The notes below the pieces were generated by a model. The model made no database searches and had not been told where the DNA came from. It was given only the letters and a program-made list of their open reading frames with translations. From NCBI GenBank assembly GCA_046727755.1, contig JBKPDG010000004.1, positions 1 to 12,042 on the forward strand: a stretch of 12,042 nucleotides of DNA, written 5' to 3'. The translations under genes were made by a program, and so were the position numbers. Source of the DNA: JALZAA01 sp046727755. Its GTDB lineage: Bacteria; Actinomycetota; Acidimicrobiia; IMCC26256; JACDBD01. Below, in pieces: positions 5,808 through 12,042 of this stretch. Position 1 is the first letter of the stretch, and every line of letters begins with the position of its first letter.

Positions 5808-6416
5808 CTACGCGTCGACTTCGCGCCGGCCCTCGAGCGCGCGGCCGAGCGTGACCTCGTCGGCGTACTCGAGGTCGCCTCCCACAGGGAGCCCGCTGGC
5901 GATGCGAGTCACCCGCAACCCCAGGGGTTTGAGGAGCCGGGCGAGGTACATCGCAGTCGCCTCGCCTTCGATGTTCGGGTTGGTCGCGAGGATCACCTCT
6001 TGGACGCCCTCGTCGCCGACCCGCGCGAGGAGCTCTTTGACCTTCAGCTGGTCCGGACCGATGCCCTCGATCGGCGAGATCGCGCCGAGCAGCACGTGGT
6101 ACCGGCCACGGTACTCCTGGGTCCGCTCGACGGCGACGATGTCGCGGGGCTCCTCGACGACGCACAGCAGCGTGGGGTCGCGTCGATCGTCACGGCAGTA
6201 CACGCACAGGTCGCCCTCGGCGAAGTTGAAGCAACGCCGGCACCAGCTGACGCGCTCCTTCGCCTCCACGATGGCGCGCGCAAGCCGCTTGGCGTCCTCG
6301 GGTGCTGCCTTCAACAGGTAGAACGCGATGCGCTGCGCCGACTTGGGACCGATCCCAGGGAGCCGTCCCAGCTCGTCGACCAGGCCCTGCACCGGCCCTT
6401 CGAAAGGGGATGCCAC
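5808..6416 (-). CDS. recR: Recombination mediator protein RecR
   Basis: RecR works with RecO, and RecF at gaps, to load RecA on SSB-coated single-stranded DNA during gap repair. The 202-residue length is normal. The N-terminal helix-hairpin-helix is at about 17-35 (LPGIGPKSAQRIAFYLL). A four-cysteine zinc finger has Cys59, Cys62, Cys71 and Cys74 (C-x2-C-x8-C-x2-C). The Toprim domain runs from about 82, with its acidic VVEEPRD (86-92) and a TNPNIEGEATAMYLA segment (145-159). The C-terminal RIASGLPVGGDLEYADEVTL (171-190) is the most conserved RecR stretch. The GTG start at 6416 has an AGAAGG directly against it, too close to be ideal, and lies six bases after the ybaB stop, so translational coupling is likely. 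TAG stop. It is the last gene of the dnaX-ybaB-recR cluster. Confidence 0.97.
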   Translation of the reverse strand: MASPFEGPVQGLVDELGRLPGIGPKSAQRIAFYLLKAAPEDAKRLARAIVEAKERVSWCRRCFNFAEGDLCVYCRDDRRDPTLLCVVEEPRDIVAVERTQEYRGRYHVLLGAISPIEGIGPDQLKVKELLARVGDEGVQEVILATNPNIEGEATAMYLARLLKPLGLRVTRIASGLPVGGDLEYADEVTLGRALEGRREVDA

Positions 6417-6422
6417 CTTCTG

Positions 6423-6767
6423 TCAGCCGAGCGCGCCGCCGAGGCCCGGGCCGAGACCGCCGAGGTCGAGGCCGCCCGTCGCCGCGCCCATCCGCTCGGT
6501 TTGCAGCTCCTGGGCGCGTCGCATCGCCTCGCCGACCGCCGCCACGACCAGGTCCTCGAGCATCTCGACGTCGTCGGGATCCACGACGTCGGGCGAGATC
6601 CTCACGGTCTGGACGTCGCCGGCGCCGGTCACCACCGCCGTCACCTTCCCGCCGCCGGCCGATCCTTCGACCAGGGACGTGGCCAGCTCCTCCTGCACCG
6701 CGGCCATGTCGGCCTGCATCTTCTGCACCTGGCGCATCATCTGGTTGAGCTGCTTCTGATTTGCCAC
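6423..6767 (-). CDS. ybaB: YbaB/EbfC family nucleoid-associated protein
   Basis: Small DNA-binding protein of the YbaB/EbfC family, which forms a dimer shaped like tweezers and is nearly always encoded between dnaX and recR. The 114 residues start with a coiled, Gln/Met-rich helix MANQKQLNQMMRQVQKMQAD, typical of the family. A beta-sheet core follows (about 39-60, GGGKVTAVVTGAGDVQTVRI) and then the helix EMLEDLVVAAVGEAMRRAQE (about 68-87). The Gly/Leu-rich tail GGLDLGGLGPGLGGALG is also characteristic. GTG start with GGAGACAGG upstream; TGA stop six bases before recR. A 70-base gap with a hairpin separates it from dnaX. Confidence 0.95.
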   Translation of the reverse strand: MANQKQLNQMMRQVQKMQADMAAVQEELATSLVEGSAGGGKVTAVVTGAGDVQTVRISPDVVDPDDVEMLEDLVVAAVGEAMRRAQELQTERMGAATGGLDLGGLGPGLGGALG

Positions 6768-6814
6768 GTTGCCTGTCTCCTGGGTGGGATCACCCTCGCC
6801 GGCTCCGCCACCAC

Positions 6815-6835
6815 CCTGTCGGCTCCGCCGACAGG
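6815..6835. repeat. 9-bp-stem hairpin after dnaX, related to repeats inside dnaX
   Basis: CCTGTCGGC (6815-6823) and GCCGACAGG (6827-6835) are perfect reverse complements around the loop TCC. The structure begins two bases past the dnaX stop in the 70-base dnaX-ybaB gap. It could act as an attenuator, an mRNA stabiliser or a partial terminator; no T-run follows. The core GTCGGCTCCGCCGAC also occurs inside the dnaX coding sequence near 7313. Confidence 0.55.
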
Positions 6836-6837
6836 CG

Positions 6838-8676
6838 TTATTCGTGGTGGCGTTCCTCGACGACGGTGGCGCCCAGCGACTCGGTGAGCAGGTTCGCGGG
6901 GCCTGCCGACTCTACTCCCGGTGGGGCGCCACCCTCGTCCGGTTCGAGGGCGACGTCGTCGGGCTCCCCGGGCTCGGTCGCAGGGGCCTTCGCCTTCGCG
7001 GCGGACGCTCGCTCACTGCTGAACCCTTCGTGCGCGACCAGGTTGAAGCGCAGGCTCCGTCCGACATGGCGGGACAGCGCGTCGCGGATCGTGTTCGCTT
7101 CGCGCCGGAACCGGGGACGCGCTGCCTCGATGAGCCTCGGTGACACACCGAAGGTGACGACGTCGCCCTCGACAGTCAGCGGCTGGGCCTCCTGCACGGC
7201 GCTCCGTGTCGCCACCGGCAGCTCGGGCAACACCGTGGCCCACGCCAGGATGACCTCGTCGACGTCGACGGACGGCGACGGCGCGTCCTGGGGCGCCTCC
7301 GCAGCCTCTCCTGTCGGCTCCGCCGACTGCTCCGCAACCTCTCCCGTCGGCTCCGAAACCTCTCTTGTCGGCACCGCCGACGACGCTGATTCGGGCTCCG
7401 ACGGGGGCGCGGGTTCCGAGCGACGCTTGCGCAGCGCGCCGACCGCGACCCCGGGCGGACGGGATGCCGGCTCTCGTTCCGGAGCTTCCGGCCGGGCGCG
7501 GGCGCCGGCGTCGCGCTGTCTGGCCACGGTCTCTTCGAGCTTCTCGATGCGCTCCATCACCGTCTGGATCGGCGGCCCGACCTCACGGCGTGTGAGGCGG
7601 ACGAGGGCGATCTCCAGCACGAGGCGCGGGTCGGCGGCGTCGGTGCCGCGCATGTCGACCACCGCCTGGCCGAGCGTCTCGAGCACCCGCACGAGCGTGG
7701 TGTTGCCCAGCGTCCGGCCGAGCTCGTCGAGCCGGCGCTGCTCGTCCGCGGGTGCGTCGACGCGCACCTGGCCGCTGCTGGCGTTGAGGAGGAACGCGTC
7801 GCGCACGGACCGCAGGACGTCCTCGGCGATCCGGCGCGGCTCGTGGCCGGCGTCGAGCAGGGCGCCCACCGCCACCAGCACGCCGGCCGGGTCCTCGGCC
7901 GCGACGGCGTCGAGCACGGCGGCCCGCAGGTCGAACGGCGTGCCGCCGAACAGGTCGGCGATGGCGTCAGCGTCGAGGCGGTCGGCCCCGTGGGCCAGCG
8001 CCTGGTCGAGGAGCGACAGCGCGTCACGAGCCGAGCCGCCGGCGGCGCGGGCGATCACGGCCAGCGCTTCCCGGTCGGCATCGACGCCGGCGAGGGCGAG
8101 GCCCTGGCGGAGCACCGCCTCCAGCTCGTCGCCCGAGAACAGCGTGAACTCGAGGTGCTGGGTCCGGGACCGGATCGTGGGCAGGACCTTCTCGGGGTTC
8201 GTCGTCGCGAGCACGAACACCACGTGTTCGGGCGGCTCCTCGAGCGTCTTCAGGAGCGCGTTCGAGGCCGCCGCGCTCAGCATGTGCACCTCGTCGATCA
8301 GATACACCTTGCGCTTCGACGTCGCGCCCAGCCCGAGATGCACGCTGTCGGTCAGGTCGCGGATGTTGTCGACGCTGTTGTTCGACGCCGCGTCGAGCTC
8401 GAACAGGTCGAGGAATCGGCCCCCGGCGATGGCGACGCAGTTCTGGCACTCGCCGCACGGCTCGCCGTCCGCGCCGAGGTTCAGGCAGTTCAGCGCCTTG
8501 GCGAGGATGCGGGCGGTGGTCGTCTTGCCGGTGCCGCGAGGCCCCGAGAAGAGGTAGGCATGGCCCACGCGGCCCTCGCGCACTGCGTTCCGCAAGGCCG
8601 CCGTCACATGGTCCTGCCCCACGAGCCCGGCGAAGTTCTGGGGGCGGTGCGTGCGGTAGAGCGACTGGTACGCCAT
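6838..8676 (-). CDS. dnaX: DNA polymerase III subunit gamma/tau
   Basis: Clamp-loader ATPase that assembles the sliding clamp and organises the replisome; 612 residues from the ATG at 8676. The N-terminus is canonical (YQSLYRTHRPQNFAGLVGQ). Walker A GPRGTGKT lies at 45-52, and a zinc module has Cys64, Cys74, Cys77 and Cys80. Walker B LIDEVHML is at about 126-133, the LATTNPEKV sensor at about 156-164, and the SRTQ arginine motif at 170-173, where Cys is more usual than Thr. AAA+ lid and collar regions follow to about residue 370. A Pro/Glu/Ala/Ser-rich linker (about 375-470) contains a short tandem repeat, then a tau-like C-terminal domain (about 475-560) and an acidic tail. The frame is open to 8754, but the conserved start and the TAGAGT -10 eight bases upstream favour 8676. 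TAA stop. No A-rich slippery site for producing a short gamma form is visible. Confidence 0.97.
   Translation of the reverse strand: MAYQSLYRTHRPQNFAGLVGQDHVTAALRNAVREGRVGHAYLFSGPRGTGKTTTARILAKALNCLNLGADGEPCGECQNCVAIAGGRFLDLFELDAASNNSVDNIRDLTDSVHLGLGATSKRKVYLIDEVHMLSAAASNALLKTLEEPPEHVVFVLATTNPEKVLPTIRSRTQHLEFTLFSGDELEAVLRQGLALAGVDADREALAVIARAAGGSARDALSLLDQALAHGADRLDADAIADLFGGTPFDLRAAVLDAVAAEDPAGVLVAVGALLDAGHEPRRIAEDVLRSVRDAFLLNASSGQVRVDAPADEQRRLDELGRTLGNTTLVRVLETLGQAVVDMRGTDAADPRLVLEIALVRLTRREVGPPIQTVMERIEKLEETVARQRDAGARARPEAPEREPASRPPGVAVGALRKRRSEPAPPSEPESASSAVPTREVSEPTGEVAEQSAEPTGEAAEAPQDAPSPSVDVDEVILAWATVLPELPVATRSAVQEAQPLTVEGDVVTFGVSPRLIEAARPRFRREANTIRDALSRHVGRSLRFNLVAHEGFSSERASAAKAKAPATEPGEPDDVALEPDEGGAPPGVESAGPANLLTESLGATVVEERHHE
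7305..7383. repeat. Three imperfect copies of a ~21-25-base repeat in the dnaX linker
   Basis: Copies at 7305-7327, 7338-7358 and 7359-7383 share CCTCTC-(C/T)-(C/T)-GTCGGC-(T/A)-CCG. They encode the repeated (S/A)EPTGE and SAVPTRE units at about residues 431-457 of the tau linker. Copy 1 continues into the palindrome GTCGGCTCCGCCGAC, the same core as the hairpin in the dnaX-ybaB gap at 6815-6835. Confidence 0.6.
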
Positions 8677-8711
8677 CGCATTGGACTCTACCGAGAGCGG
8701 TACCCTGCGAC
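8677..8711. promoter_or_regulatory. Divergent promoter region of dnaX and pncA
   Basis: On the minus strand TAGAGT (8690-8685) ends eight bases before the dnaX ATG, and no ribosome site lies between, so dnaX is probably leaderless. On the plus strand TACCCT (8701-8706) is a TANNNT -10 for pncA. It ends five bases before a GTG at 8712 and would give a leader of about 32 bases to the preferred ATG at 8745. The two -10 boxes are only ten bases apart, so polymerases at the two promoters would compete. No convincing -35 boxes were found. Confidence 0.45.
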
Positions 8712-8744
8712 GTGAGAAGCCCTTCGACCTTGGGGGGGTTCGCG

Positions 8745-9335
8745 ATGAGCGCAATCGAGTACCGCCCCGGCACCGCGCTCCTCGTCGTCGACGTGCAGAA
8801 CGACTTCGCCGACCCGAAGGGCAGCCTCTACGTGCAGGGCGGCGAGGAAGTGGTGCCGATCATCAACCGCGAGATCGATCGGGCTCGGGCCGCCGGCATC
8901 CCCGTCGTCTACACCAAGGACTGGCACCCGGAGGAGACCCCGCATTTCGCGGAGTACGGCGGCCGGTGGCCGGTGCACGGCGTGCACGACACCTGGGGCG
9001 CCGAATTCCCCGCCGACCTCGAGGTGGCCGGCGAGGTCGTCCACAAGGCGAAGGGCCCGGAGGACGGCTACTCGGGGTTCAGCGTCACGCACCTCCCGAC
9101 GGGTCAGCGGCGCGAGACCGGCCTCGAGCAGCTCCTCCGCGACCGCGGTGTCCGCCACGTCGTGATCGCGGGGCTCACCACCGACTACTGCGTCAAGGAC
9201 ACCGCGCTCGACGCGGTGCGCAAGGGCTTCGACACCGAGGTCATCGTCGAGGCGACCAGGCCGGTCGACGTCGAGCCCGGCGACGGCGAGCGCGCCCTGC
9301 GTGAGATCGAGCAGGCCGGCGTCACACTCGTCTGA
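8745..9335 (+). CDS. pncA: Nicotinamidase (isochorismatase-like hydrolase)
   Basis: Hydrolyses nicotinamide to nicotinate and ammonia, the first step of Preiss-Handler NAD salvage. The 196 residues carry the Asp-Lys-Cys catalytic triad of the family: D16 in LLVVDVQNDF, K103 in VHKAKG and C149 in TTDYCVKDTA. Metal-site ligands like those of mycobacterial PncA are present: D59, H61 and H67 in DWHPEETPHF, plus H78 in RWPVHGV. The YSGF segment (109-112) is also typical. ATG at 8745 is chosen for the seven-G ribosome-like site six bases upstream and because homology begins there. An in-frame GTG at 8712, close behind a -10, would add eleven residues in a leaderless transcript. Only 14 bases separate it from pncB, which catalyses the next step and strongly supports this substrate over other isochorismatase-type reactions. 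Confidence 0.93.
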   Translation: MSAIEYRPGTALLVVDVQNDFADPKGSLYVQGGEEVVPIINREIDRARAAGIPVVYTKDWHPEETPHFAEYGGRWPVHGVHDTWGAEFPADLEVAGEVVHKAKGPEDGYSGFSVTHLPTGQRRETGLEQLLRDRGVRHVVIAGLTTDYCVKDTALDAVRKGFDTEVIVEATRPVDVEPGDGERALREIEQAGVTLV

Positions 9336-9349
9336 ACGGCCGTCGTTCC

Positions 9350-10705
9350 ATGACACGGGTCGACGACGCCAACATCGCGCTGTTCACCGATCTGTACGAG
9401 CTGACGATGTCGGCGAGCTACCACGCGCACGACCTGGATCAGCCGGCCACGTTCGATCTTTTCGCGCGCCACCTCCCTCCCGAGCGCGGGTATCTGGTCT
9501 CCTGCGGCCTGGACTCAGCTCTCGACTACCTCGAGCACCTGCATTTCGACGACGTCGCTGTCGACTACCTCCGCTCGCTCGACTTGTTCGACGAGTCGTT
9601 CCTCTCACTGCTCTCGACGTTGCGGTTCACCGGCGAGGTACGGGCGATCCCCGAGGGCGAGCTGGTGTTTCCCAACGAGCCGATCCTCCAGGTGACGGCG
9701 CCGCTGGTCGAGGCGCAGCTGGTCGAGACGTTCCTGCTCAACTGCATCGGGTACCAGACGATGATCGCGACCAAAGCGGCGCGGGTCGCCACCGCGTGCG
9801 GTGACCGGACGTTCGTGGACTTCTCGCCCCGCCGGGATCACGGCACCGACGCCGCGTTGAAGACGGCTCGCGCCGCCTACGTCGGCGGCGCGGCAGGCAC
9901 TTCGCTGGTGCTCGCCGGCCTGGAGTACGGCCTCGAGCTGAGCGGCACGATGGCGCACTCGTACGTCATGCGCTTCGACAACGAGGCGGATGCGTTCTTG
10001 ACGTACGCGCACGACTTCCCCGGCCGCGCGATCTTCCTCATCGACACGTACGACACCGAGCGCGCTGCCCGCATCGTCGTCGAGCTGGCCGGGAAGCTCG
10101 CGCCCGAGGGCTTGCTGCCGCGCGCGGTCCGCCTCGACTCGGGCGACGTCGACACGCTCTCGCGCTCCGTGCGCAACATCCTCGACGAGGGCGGGCTGAC
10201 GGACGTGAAGATCTTCGCGTCCGGCGACCTCGACGAATACCGGATCCAACAGCTGGTCTCCGCCGGCGCGCCCGTCGATGCCTTCGGGGTCGGCACCCAG
10301 CTGGGCACGAGCGGCGACGCCCCCCACGTGGCCGTCGTGTACAAGCTGGTCGAGGACGCGGACGGACCGAAGGTGAAGCTGTCGACGGACAAGGTGACGC
10401 TGCCAGGCCGGAAGCAGGTGTTCCGCCGTGAGGACGGCAGCGCCGCGCCATCAGATGTGCTGGCGCTGCTGGACGAGCCCGTGGCGAACGCCCGGCCCGT
10501 CCTCCAGCCCGTCATGCGCGACGGCAAGCGCGTCGGAGATCGCGAGGCGCTGAGTGCGCTGCGCGACCGCTGCCGGGCCTCGGTCGCATCGCTCCCCGCC
10601 CGATTGCGTGCCCTCGAGCCCGAAGGGCCGCCCTACGAGGTGCGGATCTCACCCGGCCTCGACGCCCTCGTCCACCGGCTCCACGAGCAGCTCGGCGCGC
10701 CGTGA
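9350..10705 (+). CDS. pncB: Nicotinate phosphoribosyltransferase
   Basis: Converts nicotinate and PRPP, with ATP hydrolysis, to nicotinate mononucleotide, the committed step of NAD salvage from nicotinic acid. The 451 residues include the N-terminal LFTDLYELTM (11-20), PNEPILQVTAPLVEAQLVET (108-127), the substrate-site FSPRRDHG (158-165), and SGTMAHSYVM (198-207) with H203 at the position phosphorylated in the family. Phosphate-binding strands LIDTYDT (230-236), VRLDSGD and ASGDLDE follow, then the GVGTQLGTS loop. The size and the RRDHG form match the group found in actinobacteria. ATG at 9350; the ribosome site is poor, so translation probably depends on coupling with pncA 14 bases upstream. 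The TGA stop overlaps the next gene's GTG by four bases. Confidence 0.96.
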   Translation: MTRVDDANIALFTDLYELTMSASYHAHDLDQPATFDLFARHLPPERGYLVSCGLDSALDYLEHLHFDDVAVDYLRSLDLFDESFLSLLSTLRFTGEVRAIPEGELVFPNEPILQVTAPLVEAQLVETFLLNCIGYQTMIATKAARVATACGDRTFVDFSPRRDHGTDAALKTARAAYVGGAAGTSLVLAGLEYGLELSGTMAHSYVMRFDNEADAFLTYAHDFPGRAIFLIDTYDTERAARIVVELAGKLAPEGLLPRAVRLDSGDVDTLSRSVRNILDEGGLTDVKIFASGDLDEYRIQQLVSAGAPVDAFGVGTQLGTSGDAPHVAVVYKLVEDADGPKVKLSTDKVTLPGRKQVFRREDGSAAPSDVLALLDEPVANARPVLQPVMRDGKRVGDREALSALRDRCRASVASLPARLRALEPEGPPYEVRISPGLDALVHRLHEQLGAP

Positions 10706-11913
10706 GCGACGGCGGCGACTTCCGTGCTCGCGTGCGAGATGCGCTCTCGGCGCGCCTGACACCACACCGCGACGGTGGCTCCTTCACCGTGCTCGGGGCG
10801 GGCAGTGACGACCTCGAAGCGGGGCGTGCGTACCTGCGCGCCCTCGCCGACGGGGGCTGGGCGGTGCCCACCTGGCCGGAGGAGTACGGCGGCCTCGGCG
10901 CGACACCGGCGCAGGCGGCGGTCGTCGCCCAGGAGCTGGCGCACTTCGACGTCCCCGACCTGTACCCGTACGTGATCGGCCTGGCCATCGCGGGCCCGAC
11001 GCTCATCTCGCACGCGACGGCCGAGCAGTGCTCCCGGTGGCTCCCGCCGATCCGCACCGGCGAAGAGATCTGGTGCCAGCTGTTCTCGGAGCCCGACGCC
11101 GGGTCTGATCTCGCGTCGCTCGCCACCCGGGCCGAGCGGGACGGCGAGCAGTGGCGCGTCACCGGCTCGAAGGTGTGGAGCAGCCGGGCGCACTACTCCC
11201 AGCGGGGCCTGTTGCTCGCCCGCACCGACCCGAGCCTGCCGAAGCACGCCGGCATCACCGCGTTCGCGCTCGACATGGACGCGCCCGGCGTCACGGTCAG
11301 CCCGTTGCGGCAGATGAACGGCGACACCCATTTCAGCGAGGTGCGCTTCGACGGCGCTCTCGTCGCCGACCGCGATCGCATCGACGCGCCGGGGGAAGGA
11401 TGGCGCGTCGCCCGCACCGCGCTCACGTATGAGCGCGGGGCCGGCGCGGTGGGTGGCGGCGGATGGGGCGCGGACCTGAGGGAGCGCCTCGTCGACCTGG
11501 CTCGCGGTCGGGGCGCGTCCGGCGACCCGGTCGTCCGCCAGCGGATCGCCGCGACGATCATCGAGCTCGAGGTGGCACGCCTGACCGCCCGGCGCGCCCG
11601 CGACGCCGCCAAGGCAGGCCGGTCGCCCGGCCCCGAGGGATCGGGAGCGAAGCTGCGGGGCAGCGCCGGTCTCAAGGCCGCCGCGTCCCTCGCCCTCGAC
11701 CTCCTCGGCCCGGACGGGATCGCGGCGGTCGACGGCGACGGCGAGTGGCAGACGCTGTTCCTCACCAGCCCGTCGATCTCGATCCGGGGCGGCACCGACG
11801 AGATCCAGCGCAACATCGTGGGCGAGCGCGTGCTCGGCCTGCCGCCCGAGCCACGCGCCGATGTGGACATCCCGTTCTCGGCGCTGCCGCGGACCGCCTC
11901 GCGCGAGCGATGA
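10702..11913 (+). CDS. Acyl-CoA dehydrogenase family flavoprotein
   Basis: FAD enzyme predicted to introduce an alpha-beta double bond into an acyl-CoA thioester and pass electrons to an electron-transfer flavoprotein. The 403 residues show the expected order: an N-terminal helical domain with WPEEYGGLGATPAQ (58-71), the flavin segment QLFSEPDAGSDLASL (126-140), VTGSKVWSSRAHYSQ (153-167) and PLRQMNGDTHFSEVRFDGALV (201-221). In the C-terminal helical domain, LTYERGAG has Glu244 at a position used as catalytic base in many relatives, and SISIRGGTDEIQRNIVGERV (358-377) is the conserved end. The conserved segments resemble FadE-type enzymes of actinobacteria, some of which act on steroid or branched acyl-CoAs; the substrate cannot be told here. 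The GTG start overlaps the pncB stop (GTGA), and the TGA stop overlaps the next ATG (ATGA). Confidence 0.92.
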   Translation: MSDGGDFRARVRDALSARLTPHRDGGSFTVLGAGSDDLEAGRAYLRALADGGWAVPTWPEEYGGLGATPAQAAVVAQELAHFDVPDLYPYVIGLAIAGPTLISHATAEQCSRWLPPIRTGEEIWCQLFSEPDAGSDLASLATRAERDGEQWRVTGSKVWSSRAHYSQRGLLLARTDPSLPKHAGITAFALDMDAPGVTVSPLRQMNGDTHFSEVRFDGALVADRDRIDAPGEGWRVARTALTYERGAGAVGGGGWGADLRERLVDLARGRGASGDPVVRQRIAATIIELEVARLTARRARDAAKAGRSPGPEGSGAKLRGSAGLKAAASLALDLLGPDGIAAVDGDGEWQTLFLTSPSISIRGGTDEIQRNIVGERVLGLPPEPRADVDIPFSALPRTASRER

Positions 11914-12042
11914 CAACGCCCGGCTTCGAGACCGAGGTCCAGTCCCTCGCTCGGCGCATCGCGGAAGACGGCCGGCGCGAGCACGCTCACGTATACCGAA
12001 TGAGCTGGTGGACCGACCGCACCCTCGAGTGGGCGATGCGTC
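11910..12042 (+). CDS. putA: Proline dehydrogenase / PutA-type bifunctional enzyme, N-terminus (runs off window)
   Basis: The first 44 codons are open to the right edge. After a short leader the sequence LARRIAEDGRR leads to VYRMSWWTDRTLEWAM. That combination of an ARRI helix followed by a W-W-x-(D/E)-R-x-L-x-WAM motif matches the N-terminus of actinobacterial bifunctional proline dehydrogenase / L-glutamate gamma-semialdehyde dehydrogenase, where a K-x-QLFRFVDV-like stretch normally follows just past this point. Such enzymes oxidise proline to pyrroline-5-carboxylate with FAD and then to glutamate with NAD. The ATG overlaps the acyl-CoA dehydrogenase stop by four bases (ATGA), so the two are translationally coupled. 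Only about 4 percent of the expected protein is visible, so whether both domains are present cannot be checked. Confidence 0.65.
   Translation, partial: MTTPGFETEVQSLARRIAEDGRREHAHVYRMSWWTDRTLEWAMR

Noticed and set aside
6838..6838. Reading the hairpin at 6815-6835 as a classic intrinsic terminator that separates dnaX from ybaB
   Set aside because: It has no T-run, and ybaB-recR have no visible promoter of their own, so full termination there is unlikely.
5688..6887. 399-residue plus-strand open frame opposite recR and ybaB
   Set aside because: Composition (Arg, His, Leu, Asp) and position indicate a shadow of genuine minus-strand genes.
6761..8557. 598-residue plus-strand open frame opposite dnaX
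   Set aside because: It is Ser/Arg/Ala-rich without recognisable motifs and lies opposite the well-supported dnaX; a mirror effect of GC-rich codon use.
6838..8676. Programmed frameshift site in dnaX producing a gamma form
   Set aside because: No A-rich slippery heptamer is present on the coding strand anywhere in the gene.
1..12042. CRISPR arrays, tRNA, rRNA, SRP RNA, insertion sequences or prophage genes
   Set aside because: No spaced direct repeats, no recognisable RNA gene sequences (including around dnaX, where such genes sometimes occur), no transposase or integrase motifs and no terminal inverted repeats were seen.

Overview
The window is ordinary chromosomal DNA from a high-GC actinobacterium. 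The evidence is strong G/C preference at third codon positions, many GTG starts, several probable leaderless transcripts (a TANNNT -10 hexamer 5-8 bases before a start codon), actinobacterial membrane-protein families (RDD, SpoIIM-like, DUF2752, DUF4190, DUF4234) and the gene order dnaX-ybaB-recR. An Acidimicrobiia-type lineage is possible but cannot be proven from these bases. I see no rRNA, tRNA, CRISPR array, transposase, phage gene or integration site.

Layout. (1) Bases 1-2793: the 3' part of a DUF58 gene (+) converges on a SpoIIM-like membrane protein gene (-). The two reading frames overlap by 29 bases, and a perfect 12-bp inverted repeat lies just past the DUF58 stop. The SpoIIM-like gene is divergent from an RDD membrane-protein gene (+). 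This trio is usually found next to a MoxR ATPase, which would lie before base 1. (2) Bases 2826-5709: an island of small membrane proteins. It holds DUF2752 and a short RDD protein (overlapping), two tandem DUF4190 paralogues with proline-rich N-termini, a broken YbjQ-family gene, a 10-bp GC hairpin, and two tandem DUF4234 paralogues on the minus strand. (3) Bases 5808-8676 (-): dnaX-ybaB-recR, the clamp-loader subunit, the nucleoid-associated protein and the recombination mediator. (4) Bases 8745-12042 (+): nicotinamidase (pncA), nicotinate phosphoribosyltransferase (pncB), an acyl-CoA dehydrogenase and the start of a PutA-type proline dehydrogenase. These are tightly packed, and the last two junctions are 4-base stop/start overlaps.

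How the genes fit together. PncA and PncB are consecutive steps of the Preiss-Handler NAD salvage route (nicotinamide to nicotinate to nicotinate mononucleotide). They appear to be co-transcribed with two oxidative enzymes, one flavin-dependent acyl-CoA dehydrogenase and one proline-oxidising enzyme whose second half normally needs NAD. dnaX and pncA diverge from a shared 68-base control region. The membrane island has three duplicated families within 4 kb; their functions are unknown, and calling it a system would be speculation.

The observations most worth a second look are the decayed YbjQ gene (internal deletion plus frame change), the hairpin inside the 3' coding end of the SpoIIM-like gene, the probable CTG start of that gene, the repeat shared between the dnaX linker and the dnaX-ybaB gap, and the pncAB/acyl-CoA dehydrogenase/putA operon. 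I found no convincing previously undescribed system.
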